NCBI GenBank assembly: GCA_049941595.1
Contig: JBNFNA010000005.1
Location: 255,724 to 319,723, forward strand
DNA length: 64,000 nucleotides
Direction: 5' to 3'
Origin: Pasteurella sp049941595
GTDB taxonomy: Bacteria; Pseudomonadota; Gammaproteobacteria; Enterobacterales; Pasteurellaceae
The first letter of the stretch is position 1; each line of letters opens with the position of its first letter. Both the position numbers and the translations under genes were made by a program. The notes below the pieces were generated by a model. It searched no databases, had not been told where the DNA came from, and was given only the letters and a program-made list of their open reading frames with translations. Below are positions 16,270 through 25,454 of this stretch, piece by piece.

Positions 16270-17673
16270 TTAGAAATTCGCATTACGTGGTGCACGTGGG
16301 AATGGGATCACGTCACGGATGTTTTGAACACCTGTCACATAAACGATAAGGCGCTCAAAACCAAGACCAAAACCAGAGTGTGGCACAGTGCCGTAGCGAC
16401 GTAAATCACGATACCACCAGTAATCTTCTGGGTTTAAGCCCATTTCAACCATACGTTTGTCTAACACCTCTAAACGTTCTTCACGTTGAGAACCACCGAT
16501 GATTTCACCAATACCAGGAGCTAAAACGTCCATCGCCGCAACTGTTTTGCCGTCATCATTTAAGCGCATATAGAATGCCTTGATGTCTTTTGGATAGTTT
16601 TTAACAACCACTGGTGATTTGAAGTGTTCTTCTGCAAGATAACGTTCGTGTTCAGAAGATAGGTCGATGCCCCAAGATACTGGGAATTCAAATTTCTTAC
16701 CTGATTGTAATAACACTTCAATGGCATCAGTATAATCAATTTGTGCGAAATCTGAGTTAATGAAATTCTCTAAACGAGTAATTACGTCTTTATCAACGTG
16801 TTTTTCAAAGAATTTTAAGTCATCTTTGCGTTCAGTTAGCACCGCACGGAACACATATTTCAACATATCTTCCGCTAATTTTGCGTTGTCTGCTAAAGTT
16901 GCAAACGCAACTTCAGGCTCAACCATCCAGAACTCAGCAAGGTGGCGAGTGGTATTTGAATTTTCTGCACGGAATGTAGGGCCAAACGTATAGATTTTGC
17001 TTAATGCACAAGCATAAGTTTCACCGTTTAATTGACCTGATACCGTTAAGAAAGATTCTTTACCAAAGAAATCTTGTGAAAAATCGACCGCACCTTTGTC
17101 ATCACGAGGTAGATTTTCTAAATCAAGCGTTGAAACACGGAACATTTCACCCGCACCTTCTGTATCTGATGCTGTGATTAATGGCGTTGCTACCCAGTAG
17201 AAACCTTGTTCGTGGAAGAAGCGATGAATTGCTTGCGCTAAACAGTGACGCACACGTGCAACTGCACCGATGATATTTGTGCGTGGACGTAAGTGCGCAA
17301 CTTCACGTAGATATTCAATAGAGTGGCGTTTTGCCGCCATTGGATAAGTTTCTGGATCTTCAACCCATCCGGTTACTTCTACTTTCTCTGCTTGTAATTC
17401 AACAGCTTGACCTTCTGCTGGTGATTCAACTACAGTACCAGTCACAACAACTGAACAACCTGTTGTTAAACGCAGTACTTCTGATTCATAATTTTCAATA
17501 TCATTATTAACAATCGCTTGGATCGGATCAAAACAAGAACCATCATAAATAGCTAAGAAAGAAAGCCCAGCTTTTGAATCACGGCGAGTACGAATCCACC
17601 CACGAACCGTCACTTTTTCGCCGATGGCAATTTTGCCTTGTAACACATCAACAATAGATGCCACTTTAGTCAT
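16270..17673 (-). CDS. asnS: Asparaginyl-tRNA synthetase
   Basis: 467 residues from the ATG at 17673; a TTG 12 bases upstream extends the frame but overlaps the ribosome-binding AGG. The N-terminal OB-fold anticodon-binding domain (about 15-105) has VTVRGWIRTRR. The class II catalytic core shows motif 2 (TFRAENSNTTRHLAEFWM) and motif 3 (GFGLGFERLI). It charges tRNA-Asn with asparagine in the cytoplasm. Monocistronic, with its own terminator. Confidence 0.97.
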   Translation of the reverse strand: MTKVASIVDVLQGKIAIGEKVTVRGWIRTRRDSKAGLSFLAIYDGSCFDPIQAIVNNDIENYESEVLRLTTGCSVVVTGTVVESPAEGQAVELQAEKVEVTGWVEDPETYPMAAKRHSIEYLREVAHLRPRTNIIGAVARVRHCLAQAIHRFFHEQGFYWVATPLITASDTEGAGEMFRVSTLDLENLPRDDKGAVDFSQDFFGKESFLTVSGQLNGETYACALSKIYTFGPTFRAENSNTTRHLAEFWMVEPEVAFATLADNAKLAEDMLKYVFRAVLTERKDDLKFFEKHVDKDVITRLENFINSDFAQIDYTDAIEVLLQSGKKFEFPVSWGIDLSSEHERYLAEEHFKSPVVVKNYPKDIKAFYMRLNDDGKTVAAMDVLAPGIGEIIGGSQREERLEVLDKRMVEMGLNPEDYWWYRDLRRYGTVPHSGFGLGFERLIVYVTGVQNIRDVIPFPRAPRNANF

Positions 17674-17962
17674 ATAAAACCTCAATTTTCAACAAATATT
17701 TGTGAATAAATAAACTGATACATTTTACATCAAGTTATAAAAATTAACAAAATGAATTAAAATTTTTGTTTTTGTGAAATATGCCTCATATTTGCATTAA
17801 AGCGCTTGTTTTTATAACAATAACTGGTATAAGTGAAAAATTCATTTTCTGCTTTATCTCTCCATTTGAGTTGATAAGTATCTATAGGTTACGATTTTTT
17901 AACAAGAAAAATTAAATAGGAAATGAATTGTTGTATCAATAATACTCATTGAGGTTTGCATT

Positions 17963-19183
17963 ATGCCTAAAATAAGAAAAGAAGATAAGTTACCACTACG
18001 ATTAAAACAATTAGGTAAAATTTACCGCCTAATTGAGCAGTTTGAAGAAATTTCCCGCATTGATTTATCAAAGTTATCTCGTTTAGCCCCAGCCACCATT
18101 ACTGCATTAACACGTGAACTGATTAAAGAAAAACTCATTGTTGAGCGTGCGGTGCAAAATACCGAAAGTAGAGGGCGGCCTGCAATTGGTTTGTGTGTTT
18201 CTCCTTTTTATTGGCAGTCATTATGTGCAACTCTGATTGAGAATAAATTCGAAATTATTTTAAGTGAGCTTGATGGTGTAGCAATTAAACAAGTTGTTTA
18301 TCCTCTAAGCACAGAAGATTTGGCGAATTTAGATAAAGTACTCGTTCAGCATTTAGAACGCTTTTTAGAAGAAGCAAAACAAGAGTGTAATCACGTGATT
18401 ACTTTTTCCGTAGCTGTTGGCGGCGTATTAGATAACCAAAAAAATCGCTTGTTAAAATTAGGCGAAACAGAATTGGATATTGACTTAAAAGCACTCTTTA
18501 CCCCTTATTTTAAAACACCAATCTTAATTACCGAATATTTCCAAACTTGGTTATTAGCAGAATCCACGCTAGGTAGTGTCATCAATTGTGACAACGTTTT
18601 ATTCTTACAATTAGATAATGGCATTAATTTCAGTGTGTTATCTAAAGGTGAATTATTAACAAACCGCTTCCAAGTAAGAAGCCGCATTGGCAAAATCTGT
18701 GTACCAAAACATAATGAATTGCAAGATCTGATTTTCCCAGAAATGCCAAACGATGAGCGTTATCAGCTAAGAAATCAAATTACCCATAGAGCAATCTATC
18801 CATTGATTACGCATTTTTATCCAGAGGCGGATAAGCTAGACTGCACAGAAAAAATTCGCTTCTTATGTGAGAAAGCAAATAGTGGCGATGAGACAGCACA
18901 AAAAGTCATTTTCCATATTGCGGACAGCTTAGCTTATATTTTGATGAATTTGGTGAATATTTTCGGTTCTGAAAAAATTATGCTGAATACAAGTTATTTA
19001 GGTGCAAAAGATTTATTTTTAACTCGCTTAAATAAACAACTACAAAAACATTTGGCAAATTCCTATACGAATGTTGAAGTATTAACTGGAAAATATGAGT
19101 GGAATAGCCCGGTTATCGCAGCATCGGCAATCAAGCAAAGCATTTATGATGGTAGCTTGCTTGGGCATTTTATTCGCGCCTAA
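17963..19183 (+). CDS. ROK-family transcriptional regulator, Mlc-like
   Basis: 406 residues. An N-terminal winged helix-turn-helix (about 15-75; ISRIDLSKLSRLAPATITALTRELI) is followed by a ROK sugar-kinase-like domain. The arrangement and the following bioD-type gene match E. coli mlc-ynfK, which suggests an Mlc orthologue controlling sugar-PTS genes. Odd: where Mlc and NagC carry a CxCGxxGC zinc cluster, this protein reads IGKICVPKHNELQDL and has lost it, and the ROK signature glycines are poorly kept. Its effector response may therefore differ. Preceded by a 289-base AT-rich intergenic region. Confidence 0.82.
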   Translation: MPKIRKEDKLPLRLKQLGKIYRLIEQFEEISRIDLSKLSRLAPATITALTRELIKEKLIVERAVQNTESRGRPAIGLCVSPFYWQSLCATLIENKFEIILSELDGVAIKQVVYPLSTEDLANLDKVLVQHLERFLEEAKQECNHVITFSVAVGGVLDNQKNRLLKLGETELDIDLKALFTPYFKTPILITEYFQTWLLAESTLGSVINCDNVLFLQLDNGINFSVLSKGELLTNRFQVRSRIGKICVPKHNELQDLIFPEMPNDERYQLRNQITHRAIYPLITHFYPEADKLDCTEKIRFLCEKANSGDETAQKVIFHIADSLAYILMNLVNIFGSEKIMLNTSYLGAKDLFLTRLNKQLQKHLANSYTNVEVLTGKYEWNSPVIAASAIKQSIYDGSLLGHFIRA

Positions 19184-19284
19184 TCAAAATGGTGTAATTT
19201 CATAAAAACTTGTGTTAGCTCAAAACTTGTAACATTTAATTCCTTTAGAATCTTCCCGTAATAAGATCAATGGGAGATGACAAA

Positions 19285-20019
19285 ATGAGCAGTTTTTTTG
19301 TAACAGGTACGGATACAAGCGTCGGTAAAACAGTAGCAAGCCGCGCGATTATACAAGCCTTACAAAATAAAGGAATGCAAATTGTCGGTTATAAGCCCAT
19401 CGCCTTTAGTCAAGAAGAAACAGTTTATTCTGATGTAGAATACCTGAATGAAACGATGGGCGATTATGATTCTGAAGATAATTCGGATGTATTAACATTA
19501 CTTAACTCAACAGTAGAGGAGTTAAGTTATCACGATGTTAATAGCTATACATTCAAGCATACAATGCCAATTTTTGTTGATGAGGGAAAACGAATCCGTA
19601 TTGAAAAATTGAATACGGATTTATCTCGCCTTAATACAAAATATCAATCCGTGTTAGTCGAAGGAGCTTATGGCTGGCTAACGCCAATTAACAAACATTA
19701 TCGTTTTGCTGATTGGGTGCAAGAGCAAAAAATGCCCGTAGTTTTAGTCGTTGGGATTAAAGAAGGTTGTATCAATCACGCTTTACTGACTATCGAATCA
19801 ATTACACAAAGGGGCATTCCATTATTAGGTTGGGTTGCAAACCGCATTAATCCTTGTTTAGGACATTATTCTGAAATGATTTCTGTGCTAAGTGAGAAAA
19901 TTGATGCGCCTTTGTTAGGTGAAATTCCTTATCTATACAAACCAGAGGAGCAAAACCTAGGTCGATACATTAAAAATATCGAGCGTTTGACTTATATGGA
20001 AACGGCACTTGTCGATTAA
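19285..20019 (+). CDS. bioD: Dethiobiotin synthetase (BioD / YnfK type)
   Basis: 244 residues from the ATG at 19285, chosen because GGGAG lies 8 bases before it; an ATG at 19270 is in frame. The P-loop reads GTDTSVGKT, with VEGAYGW (carboxylate/metal region) and NRINP (nucleotide specificity). BioD closes the ureido ring of dethiobiotin with CO2 and ATP in biotin synthesis. No other bio gene is near. In E. coli the same gene pair is mlc-ynfK, and ynfK is the second bioD, so this is probably the bioD2 paralogue. Confidence 0.88.
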   Translation: MSSFFVTGTDTSVGKTVASRAIIQALQNKGMQIVGYKPIAFSQEETVYSDVEYLNETMGDYDSEDNSDVLTLLNSTVEELSYHDVNSYTFKHTMPIFVDEGKRIRIEKLNTDLSRLNTKYQSVLVEGAYGWLTPINKHYRFADWVQEQKMPVVLVVGIKEGCINHALLTIESITQRGIPLLGWVANRINPCLGHYSEMISVLSEKIDAPLLGEIPYLYKPEEQNLGRYIKNIERLTYMETALVD

Positions 20020-20040
20020 CAATTTCAAGATGAATGAAAG

Positions 20041-20078
20041 AAAAAAGAGTTTTGTATGACACAAAACTCTTTTCTTTT
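20041..20078 (+). terminator. Intrinsic terminator of bioD
   Basis: AAAAGAGTTTTGT pairs with ACAAAACTCTTTT, followed by CTTTTT. An uptake sequence follows directly. Confidence 0.88.
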
Positions 20079-20104
20079 TGACCGCACTTTATTGATTTAT
20101 TTAA

Positions 20105-20719
20105 TTATTCAGCTTCCACTTTTGCTTTTTTACTTTTTTTCCATTTCCAGAAAATGAACGCAGCAATCGCAGCAATGAGAATATAAATAACGATTTGACC
20201 ATTATGAATTTGTTCTCTTAACCAATCTAAGTTTTTAGCCCCAAAGAACCCTAAATAAACCCAAATTGGCACTGAAATAATCGCTGCAAAGAAATCAATA
20301 AATAAAAAGCGAGTGTAGCTCACTCGGCGCGTGATACCTGACACCATATAAATCACGGCGCGTAAACCTGGTAAGAAACGAGCTGTAAATAAAACACGAT
20401 TACCGTATTTTTCAAATTTATCTTTAACCAGTCTTAAGCGTTTGACGGTAATCAGTTTTCGCATACAGCGGAAGCGTAAGATCTTAGCCCCGTAAATACG
20501 GCCTAGCCAATACATACAAGAGTCGCCCGCTAATACACCAAACATGCTTACAACAAGCATAATGTGTACATTGATATCGTCAGGATATAAACCTGCAATA
20601 ACACCACCTGAAACTAGAGTAATATCTTCAGGAATAGGGAGACCAAAACCACAAAGAATAAGGACAAATAACACGGCAAAATAGCCATAGTCGGAGAAAA
20701 ATGAAATTAGCAGTTCCAT
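20105..20719 (-). CDS. DedA-family inner-membrane protein
   Basis: About 204 residues from the ATG at 20719 (a GTG at 20728 is an alternative). The DedA/SNARE-associated signature is visible: GFGLPIPEDITLVSGG with the membrane-embedded acid residues, then F-x-ARFLPGLRAVIYMVSGI with the essential arginines. DedA proteins are proton-dependent lipid-carrier or phospholipid flippases, or factors for membrane homeostasis. The C-terminus is lysine-rich (WKWKKSKKAK). Divergent from rplY. Confidence 0.9.
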   Translation of the reverse strand: MELLISFFSDYGYFAVLFVLILCGFGLPIPEDITLVSGGVIAGLYPDDINVHIMLVVSMFGVLAGDSCMYWLGRIYGAKILRFRCMRKLITVKRLRLVKDKFEKYGNRVLFTARFLPGLRAVIYMVSGITRRVSYTRFLFIDFFAAIISVPIWVYLGFFGAKNLDWLREQIHNGQIVIYILIAAIAAFIFWKWKKSKKAKVEAE

Positions 20720-20826
20720 TACATACACTCAACAAAATAATATTTTTACGAACAAAGTGCGTTATTTTACCTCTTTTTACTATAAAAAGCCTAGTAAAAA
20801 AGTCCCTTAAATTCGGGATTAAATAT

Positions 20827-20855
20827 TTGCTTTGTGCATATAAATTCACTATAAT
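20827..20855 (+). promoter_or_regulatory. Strong sigma-70 promoter of rplY
   Basis: TTGCTT (20827-20832) and a perfect TATAAT (20850-20855) with 17-base spacing. Transcription would start near 20862, giving a leader of about 90 bases. Confidence 0.75.
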
Positions 20856-20861
20856 TCAGCC

Positions 20862-20925
20862 TCTCAAAGCCAGGCTTTGAGCAAATTTATGGAAAATCGC
20901 TGGGTCGCCTGCGATTTTTGTCTTT
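20862..20925 (+). promoter_or_regulatory. rplY (bL25) mRNA leader with two hairpins, probable autoregulatory element
   Basis: The first hairpin CTCAAAG (20863-20869) / CTTTGAG (20875-20881) begins almost at the predicted transcription start. The second, AAAATCGC (20893-20900) / GCGATTTT (20911-20918), is followed by a T-rich run like an attenuator. An L25 leader that binds the protein is known in gammaproteobacteria; that this is its Pasteurellaceae counterpart is inference. Confidence 0.55.
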
Positions 20926-20952
20926 TAATTTTTAACTATGAGATAGAGTAAA

Positions 20953-21237
20953 ATGTTTAAATTTACTGCTGAAGTTCGTCAAGCGCAAGGTAAGGGTGCG
21001 AGCCGCCGCCTGCGTCACAATGGTCAAATCCCTGCTATCGTTTACGGTGGTAGCGAAGCGCCTGTTTCAATCATCTTAAACCACGATGATTTAAACAACG
21101 CACAAATTCACGATTCATTCTATTCAGAAGTGATCACTTTAGTTATCGATGGTAAAGAAGTTGCAGTTAAAGCACAAGCTATGCAACGTCACCCATTCAA
21201 ACCAAAATTAGTACACATTGACTTCAAACGTGTTTAA
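20953..21237 (+). CDS. rplY: Large ribosomal subunit protein bL25
   Basis: 94 residues, the short E. coli-type L25 without the CTC extension. It binds 5S rRNA. Characteristic segments are GKGASRRLR and the C-terminal HPFKPKLVHIDFKRV. Monocistronic between a strong promoter with a structured leader and a terminator. Confidence 0.97.
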   Translation: MFKFTAEVRQAQGKGASRRLRHNGQIPAIVYGGSEAPVSIILNHDDLNNAQIHDSFYSEVITLVIDGKEVAVKAQAMQRHPFKPKLVHIDFKRV

Positions 21238-21254
21238 TTTTTTGAACTAAAGAG

Positions 21255-21293
21255 AAAACCCAATAAGCAATTATTGGGTTTTTCTTTTTTATA
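21255..21293. terminator. Terminator between rplY and the convergent patatin gene
   Basis: AAACCCAATAA pairs with TTATTGGGTTT around GCAA, followed by TTTCTTTTTT on the + strand. Confidence 0.88.
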
Positions 21294-21300
21294 TTGTCTT

Positions 21301-22143
21301 TTAGCTTTTTAAAAAGGCTTTCAACGCAGCCATTTCTTTTTTGGCATCCTCGACACCTAAATCGTACATTGCCTGTATTTTTTCGACATCTTTCTCAATG
21401 CGTTTAATCGGCAGAGTTTGGGATGGGCGGATAACAAAAATTTCTTTGTTGTTATTCAGTCTAATAATTTCTTCAACGGTGTCATTGTAATTTTGGTAAC
21501 GCTGTGCGAGTTTTTCGACTAATTTAGGGTATTTTCGATAGAACGCATTAATAATCCAGTTAGGCGCGGGCTTTTTACGGTAGTCTAACGGACGAGTGAG
21601 TACCACAATGATTTTGTCGTAGCCAAGTTCTTGGCATTTTTTCAGTGGGATACTATCCGCAATACCGCCATCGAGATAATGTTGGTCATTGATTTCGACC
21701 ATTTTAGAGACAAAAGGCATTGCTGATGTTGCGCGTAATACTTCCATTTCTTCCAGCGCATTACCTAATTTGAAATATTCCGCTTCGCCTGTATGAACAT
21801 TGGTGAGTGTCGCATAGAAATCAATATTTGATGACATAAAAGTGTCAATATCAAAAGGATCTAAGGTGAAAGGCACTTCGTAAAAAGCAAAGTCCTTATT
21901 GACGATATTTCCCGTGGTTAAAAGGCTATGTAATCCCATATAACGTTTATCATTGAGATATTTTTTGTTATAACGAATTGCTCGCCCACGCTGTTTAGAA
22001 GGTAAATTTACGCCAAATAATACGCCTGCAGATACCGCAACAATACCATCAATAGGGATATTTTCATCAAGAAAAACATCAAGCACACCTGCGGTAAACA
22101 TTGCACGCATTGCACCGCCTTCTAACACTAAACCCACTTTCAT
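21301..22143 (-). CDS. yjjU: Patatin-like phospholipase family protein, YjjU type
   Basis: 280 residues. The oxyanion motif is GGAMR (9-13). The nucleophile elbow reads AVSAG with Ser38, so the first Gly of G-x-S-x-G is replaced by Ala. The catalytic Asp is in YLDGGIADSIP near residue 165. The family are serine lipid acyl hydrolases; the substrate of YjjU is not firmly known. Cytoplasmic, with no signal. Divergent from truA, with an uptake sequence between them. Confidence 0.88.
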   Translation of the reverse strand: MKVGLVLEGGAMRAMFTAGVLDVFLDENIPIDGIVAVSAGVLFGVNLPSKQRGRAIRYNKKYLNDKRYMGLHSLLTTGNIVNKDFAFYEVPFTLDPFDIDTFMSSNIDFYATLTNVHTGEAEYFKLGNALEEMEVLRATSAMPFVSKMVEINDQHYLDGGIADSIPLKKCQELGYDKIIVVLTRPLDYRKKPAPNWIINAFYRKYPKLVEKLAQRYQNYNDTVEEIIRLNNNKEIFVIRPSQTLPIKRIEKDVEKIQAMYDLGVEDAKKEMAALKAFLKS

Positions 22144-22297
22144 TTTCTATCCTTTATCAAAATTTTTGAAAAATCGACCGCACTTTAATTTCACACTCGA
22201 TCATCAAATTCAAATTTTGCCTTATTTTTCTGCTTATCGCTAGCATAAATCTCCTCTATAATAAGTCGCTTAATTGAGTATGAGAAAAGATTAAAAT

Positions 22298-23092
22298 ATG
22301 AAAGTTGCATTAGGCATACAATATAACGGAAAAAATTATTTTGGTTGGCAACGTCAGGAAAAAGTGGCGAGTGTGCAAGAAGAATTAGAAAAAGCAATTT
22401 CTTTTGTGGCAAATGAGCCTTGTCAGATTTTTTGTGCTGGCCGAACAGACTCAGGCGTACACGCAACAGGGCAGGTTATTCATTTTGAAACTAACGCCAA
22501 TCGCCCAGAAAAAGCGTGGAGTTTTGGCGTAAATGCCAATTTACCTGATGATATTTCAGTGAGTTGGGCAAAAATTGTGGATGAAGATTTTCACGCACGT
22601 TTTAGCGCCATTGCACGTCGTTATCGTTATATTTTATATTGCAATAAATTACGTTCTGCTATTTTGCCTGAAGGTATTACGCATTGTCATTTAGAGCTGG
22701 ACCACCACTTAATGCACCAAGCTGGGCAAGCATTACTGGGTGAAAATGATTTCTCTTCATTTCGTGCGGCACAATGCCAATCTCATACGCCATTTCGAAA
22801 TGTGCATCACTTAAATGTGATTCGTCGTGGACAATATATTATTGTGGATATTCAAGCCAATGCTTTCGTGCATCATATGGTACGCAATATTGTAGGCAGC
22901 TTGATTGAGGTTGGTTCGGGTCATCAGCCAGTAGAGTGGATGGGGTGGTTATTGGCACAAAAAGACCGCACTTTAGCGGCACCAACAGCAAAACCTGAAG
23001 GGCTTTATTTGGTGAATGTGATTTATCCTGAACAATTCCAATTACCGCAAAATTCATTGGGTCCATTGTTTTTAGAAAATGAATTATGCTAG
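22298..23092 (+). CDS. truA: tRNA pseudouridine(38-40) synthase TruA
   Basis: 264 residues. The catalytic aspartate is D51 in CAGRTDSGVHATGQV. Other family blocks are FHARFSAIARRYRY and AFVHHMVRNIVGSLI. It converts uridines 38-40 in the anticodon arm of many tRNAs to pseudouridine. It lies 83 bases before accD, as in other gammaproteobacteria, so truA-accD-folC may form one transcript. Confidence 0.97.
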   Translation: MKVALGIQYNGKNYFGWQRQEKVASVQEELEKAISFVANEPCQIFCAGRTDSGVHATGQVIHFETNANRPEKAWSFGVNANLPDDISVSWAKIVDEDFHARFSAIARRYRYILYCNKLRSAILPEGITHCHLELDHHLMHQAGQALLGENDFSSFRAAQCQSHTPFRNVHHLNVIRRGQYIIVDIQANAFVHHMVRNIVGSLIEVGSGHQPVEWMGWLLAQKDRTLAAPTAKPEGLYLVNVIYPEQFQLPQNSLGPLFLENELC

Positions 23093-23175
23093 CCACATCA
23101 GACCTTTATTGCTAGCAAATTACCCTAAATTATGGTGTAATAAGCCAAATTTTCCCGTTAATAAAAAGGATTAAT

Positions 23176-24084
23176 ATGAGCTGGATTGATCGAATTTTTA
23201 GTAAAAATACTTCTTCGACAGGTTCTCGTAAATCTAACGTACCGGAAGGCGTTTGGACAAAATGCACCTCTTGTGAACAAGTATTGTATCGTGATGAATT
23301 AAAACGTCATTTAGAAGTTTGTCCAAAATGTGGACACCATATGCGCATTGATGCGAGAGAACGTCTTTTATCACTTTTAGATAAAGATAGTACGCAAGAG
23401 TTATCAGCTGATCTTGAACCAAAAGATATTTTAAAATTCAAAGACTTAAAAAAATATAAAGATCGTATCTCGGCTGCTCAAAAAGAAACAGGCGAAAAAG
23501 ATGCGTTGATTTCAATGTTTGGTACTTTATATGGAATGCCAATTGTGGCTGCCGCATCAAACTTTAGTTTTATGGGGGGGTCAATGGGTTCTGTTGTAGG
23601 TGCGAAATTTGTACAGGCGGCGGAAAAAGCTATTGAAGAAAATTGCCCATTTGTTTGCTTCTCTGCAAGTGGTGGGGCTCGTATGCAAGAAGCCTTATTC
23701 TCGTTAATGCAAATGGCAAAAACCAGTGCTGTGTTAGCAAAAATGCGTGAAAAAGGCGTGCCGTTTATCTCTGTTTTAACAGACCCAACTTTAGGTGGTG
23801 TTTCTGCAAGTTTTGCAATGCTTGGCGATATCAACATTGCTGAGCCAAAAGCGTTAATTGGTTTTGCAGGCCCTCGTGTTATTGAGCAAACTGTGCGTGA
23901 AAAACTACCGGAAGGTTTCCAACGCAGTGAGTTCTTATTAGAAAAAGGGGCTATTGATATGATTGTGAAACGTGGTGATATGCGCCATACCTTAGCAAGC
24001 GTATTAAGCAAATTAAGCAATAAACCATCACCGTTTGTTGAGCCTGAATTATTGATTGAACAAACTCAAGAAACAAATGCATAG
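23176..24084 (+). CDS. accD: Acetyl-CoA carboxylase carboxyltransferase, beta subunit
   Basis: 302 residues. An N-terminal four-cysteine zinc finger (C30, C33, C49, C52) is followed by the carboxyltransferase domain (GGSMGSVVGAKF, then FSASGGARMQE). With AccA it moves the carboxyl group from biotin to acetyl-CoA to make malonyl-CoA, the first step of fatty-acid synthesis. Its stop codon overlaps the folC start by 8 bases (ATGCATAG). Confidence 0.97.
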   Translation: MSWIDRIFSKNTSSTGSRKSNVPEGVWTKCTSCEQVLYRDELKRHLEVCPKCGHHMRIDARERLLSLLDKDSTQELSADLEPKDILKFKDLKKYKDRISAAQKETGEKDALISMFGTLYGMPIVAAASNFSFMGGSMGSVVGAKFVQAAEKAIEENCPFVCFSASGGARMQEALFSLMQMAKTSAVLAKMREKGVPFISVLTDPTLGGVSASFAMLGDINIAEPKALIGFAGPRVIEQTVREKLPEGFQRSEFLLEKGAIDMIVKRGDMRHTLASVLSKLSNKPSPFVEPELLIEQTQETNA

Positions 24085-25405
24085 TTCAAACACTTTATTA
24101 ACAGCCACTTCGCCACTCGCGCAGTGGCTTTCTTATTTAGAAAACAGCCATTTTAAAGCTATTGATTTGGGGCTAGAACGCATTAAATCCGTTGCTGAAG
24201 CATTAGATTTATTAACGCCAGCACCTTTTGTAATTACTGTTGGTGGAACAAATGGCAAAGGCACGACTTGCCGCTTGCTTGAAACAATTTTGTTGAATGA
24301 TGGCTATCGTGTCGGAGTGTATTCTTCACCGCATTTAATTCATTATAACGAGCGTGTGCGTATCCAAAATCAGGAATTACCTGATGAAGCTCACACTGCT
24401 TCTTTTGCTTTTATCGAAGAACATAAAACCCAATCGCTCACTTATTTTGAATTCAGCACCTTGTCTGCATTGCATTTATTTAAGCAAGCAAAACTGGACG
24501 TAGTGATCTTAGAAGTTGGGCTTGGTGGGCGTTTAGATGCAACCAATATTGTAGATAGTGATGTGGCGGTGATTACCAGTATCGATATTGATCACGTTGA
24601 TTTCTTAGGATCAGATCGAGAACAAATTGGCTTTGAGAAAGCAGGTATTTTTAGAGCTAACAAGCCAGCCATTATTGGTGAACCGAATATTCCACAAAAA
24701 TTGATGGGGCACGCAAAATCACTTGAATGTAAAATTGCTTGTCGTGACATTGATTGGAAATTTGTGGTGAATGAAAGTAGCTGGGATTGGATTGGTCAAA
24801 AAGTGCGGTTTGAAAATTTACCGATTTGCCAAATTCCACTTGCTAACGCGGCAACGGCACTTGCGACAATAGAACAGTTGCCTTTTGCTATTTCAGAAGC
24901 AACAATTCGTCAATCATTGCAAGAAGTTGAATTGACAGGGCGTTTCCAAACCTTAAAACCAGAGGTGTTAACTCGCTTTGCACAACAATGTAATAAAGAT
25001 TTGCTTGATTTTCCACGTATTATCATTGATGTTGGACATAACCCGCACGCAGCCAATTATTTAGCTGAAAAACTGACCGCACTTAAAGGTCAAAACAATG
25101 GAAAAATTATTGCTGTTTGTGGCATTTTAAAAGACAAAGATGCACAAGGCGTGCTCTCGCCATTATTGCCAATTATTGATGAATGGCAATGTGTGACTTT
25201 AATAGGGTATCGTGGCCAAAGTGGCGAGGAACTTTTTGTGACGTTGCAACAAATTGCACAATCTACACATCATCGCGTTGTGGCAAATAGCGCCGATTCT
25301 GTTGAAAATGGTGTGAAAAGTGCGGTCAAAAAAGCCAATAAAAATGACATTGTCCTCGTGTTTGGTTCATTCCATACAGTAGGCGAGTTCCTACAATTAC
25401 TATAA
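24077..25405 (+). CDS. folC: Dihydrofolate synthase / folylpolyglutamate synthase
   Basis: 442 residues from the ATG at 24077 inside the end of accD; a TTG-started longer frame is not favoured. The Mur-ligase-like P-loop is VGGTNGKGTTC (about 55-65). Later blocks are EVGLGGRLDATNI and the C-terminal IDVGHNPHA. It adds glutamate to dihydropteroate and polyglutamylates folates in the cytoplasm. Translation is probably coupled to accD through the 8-base overlap. An uptake sequence lies in frame at about 24798. Confidence 0.96.
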   Translation: MHSSNTLLTATSPLAQWLSYLENSHFKAIDLGLERIKSVAEALDLLTPAPFVITVGGTNGKGTTCRLLETILLNDGYRVGVYSSPHLIHYNERVRIQNQELPDEAHTASFAFIEEHKTQSLTYFEFSTLSALHLFKQAKLDVVILEVGLGGRLDATNIVDSDVAVITSIDIDHVDFLGSDREQIGFEKAGIFRANKPAIIGEPNIPQKLMGHAKSLECKIACRDIDWKFVVNESSWDWIGQKVRFENLPICQIPLANAATALATIEQLPFAISEATIRQSLQEVELTGRFQTLKPEVLTRFAQQCNKDLLDFPRIIIDVGHNPHAANYLAEKLTALKGQNNGKIIAVCGILKDKDAQGVLSPLLPIIDEWQCVTLIGYRGQSGEELFVTLQQIAQSTHHRVVANSADSVENGVKSAVKKANKNDIVLVFGSFHTVGEFLQLL

Positions 25406-25409
25406 AAAA

Positions 25410-25445
25410 CAAAAGCCTTTGAATTGCTCAAAGGCTTTCTTTTTA
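25410..25445. terminator. Terminator between folC and the convergent phosphatase gene
   Basis: AAAGCCTTTGA pairs with TCAAAGGCTTT around ATTGC, followed by CTTTTT. Confidence 0.88.
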
Positions 25446-25454
25446 TGAACGAGT

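Noticed and set aside
17770..17800. A possible CRP site upstream of the ROK regulator
   Set aside because: Only the left half TGTGA fits; the right half does not match TCACA at the required spacing.
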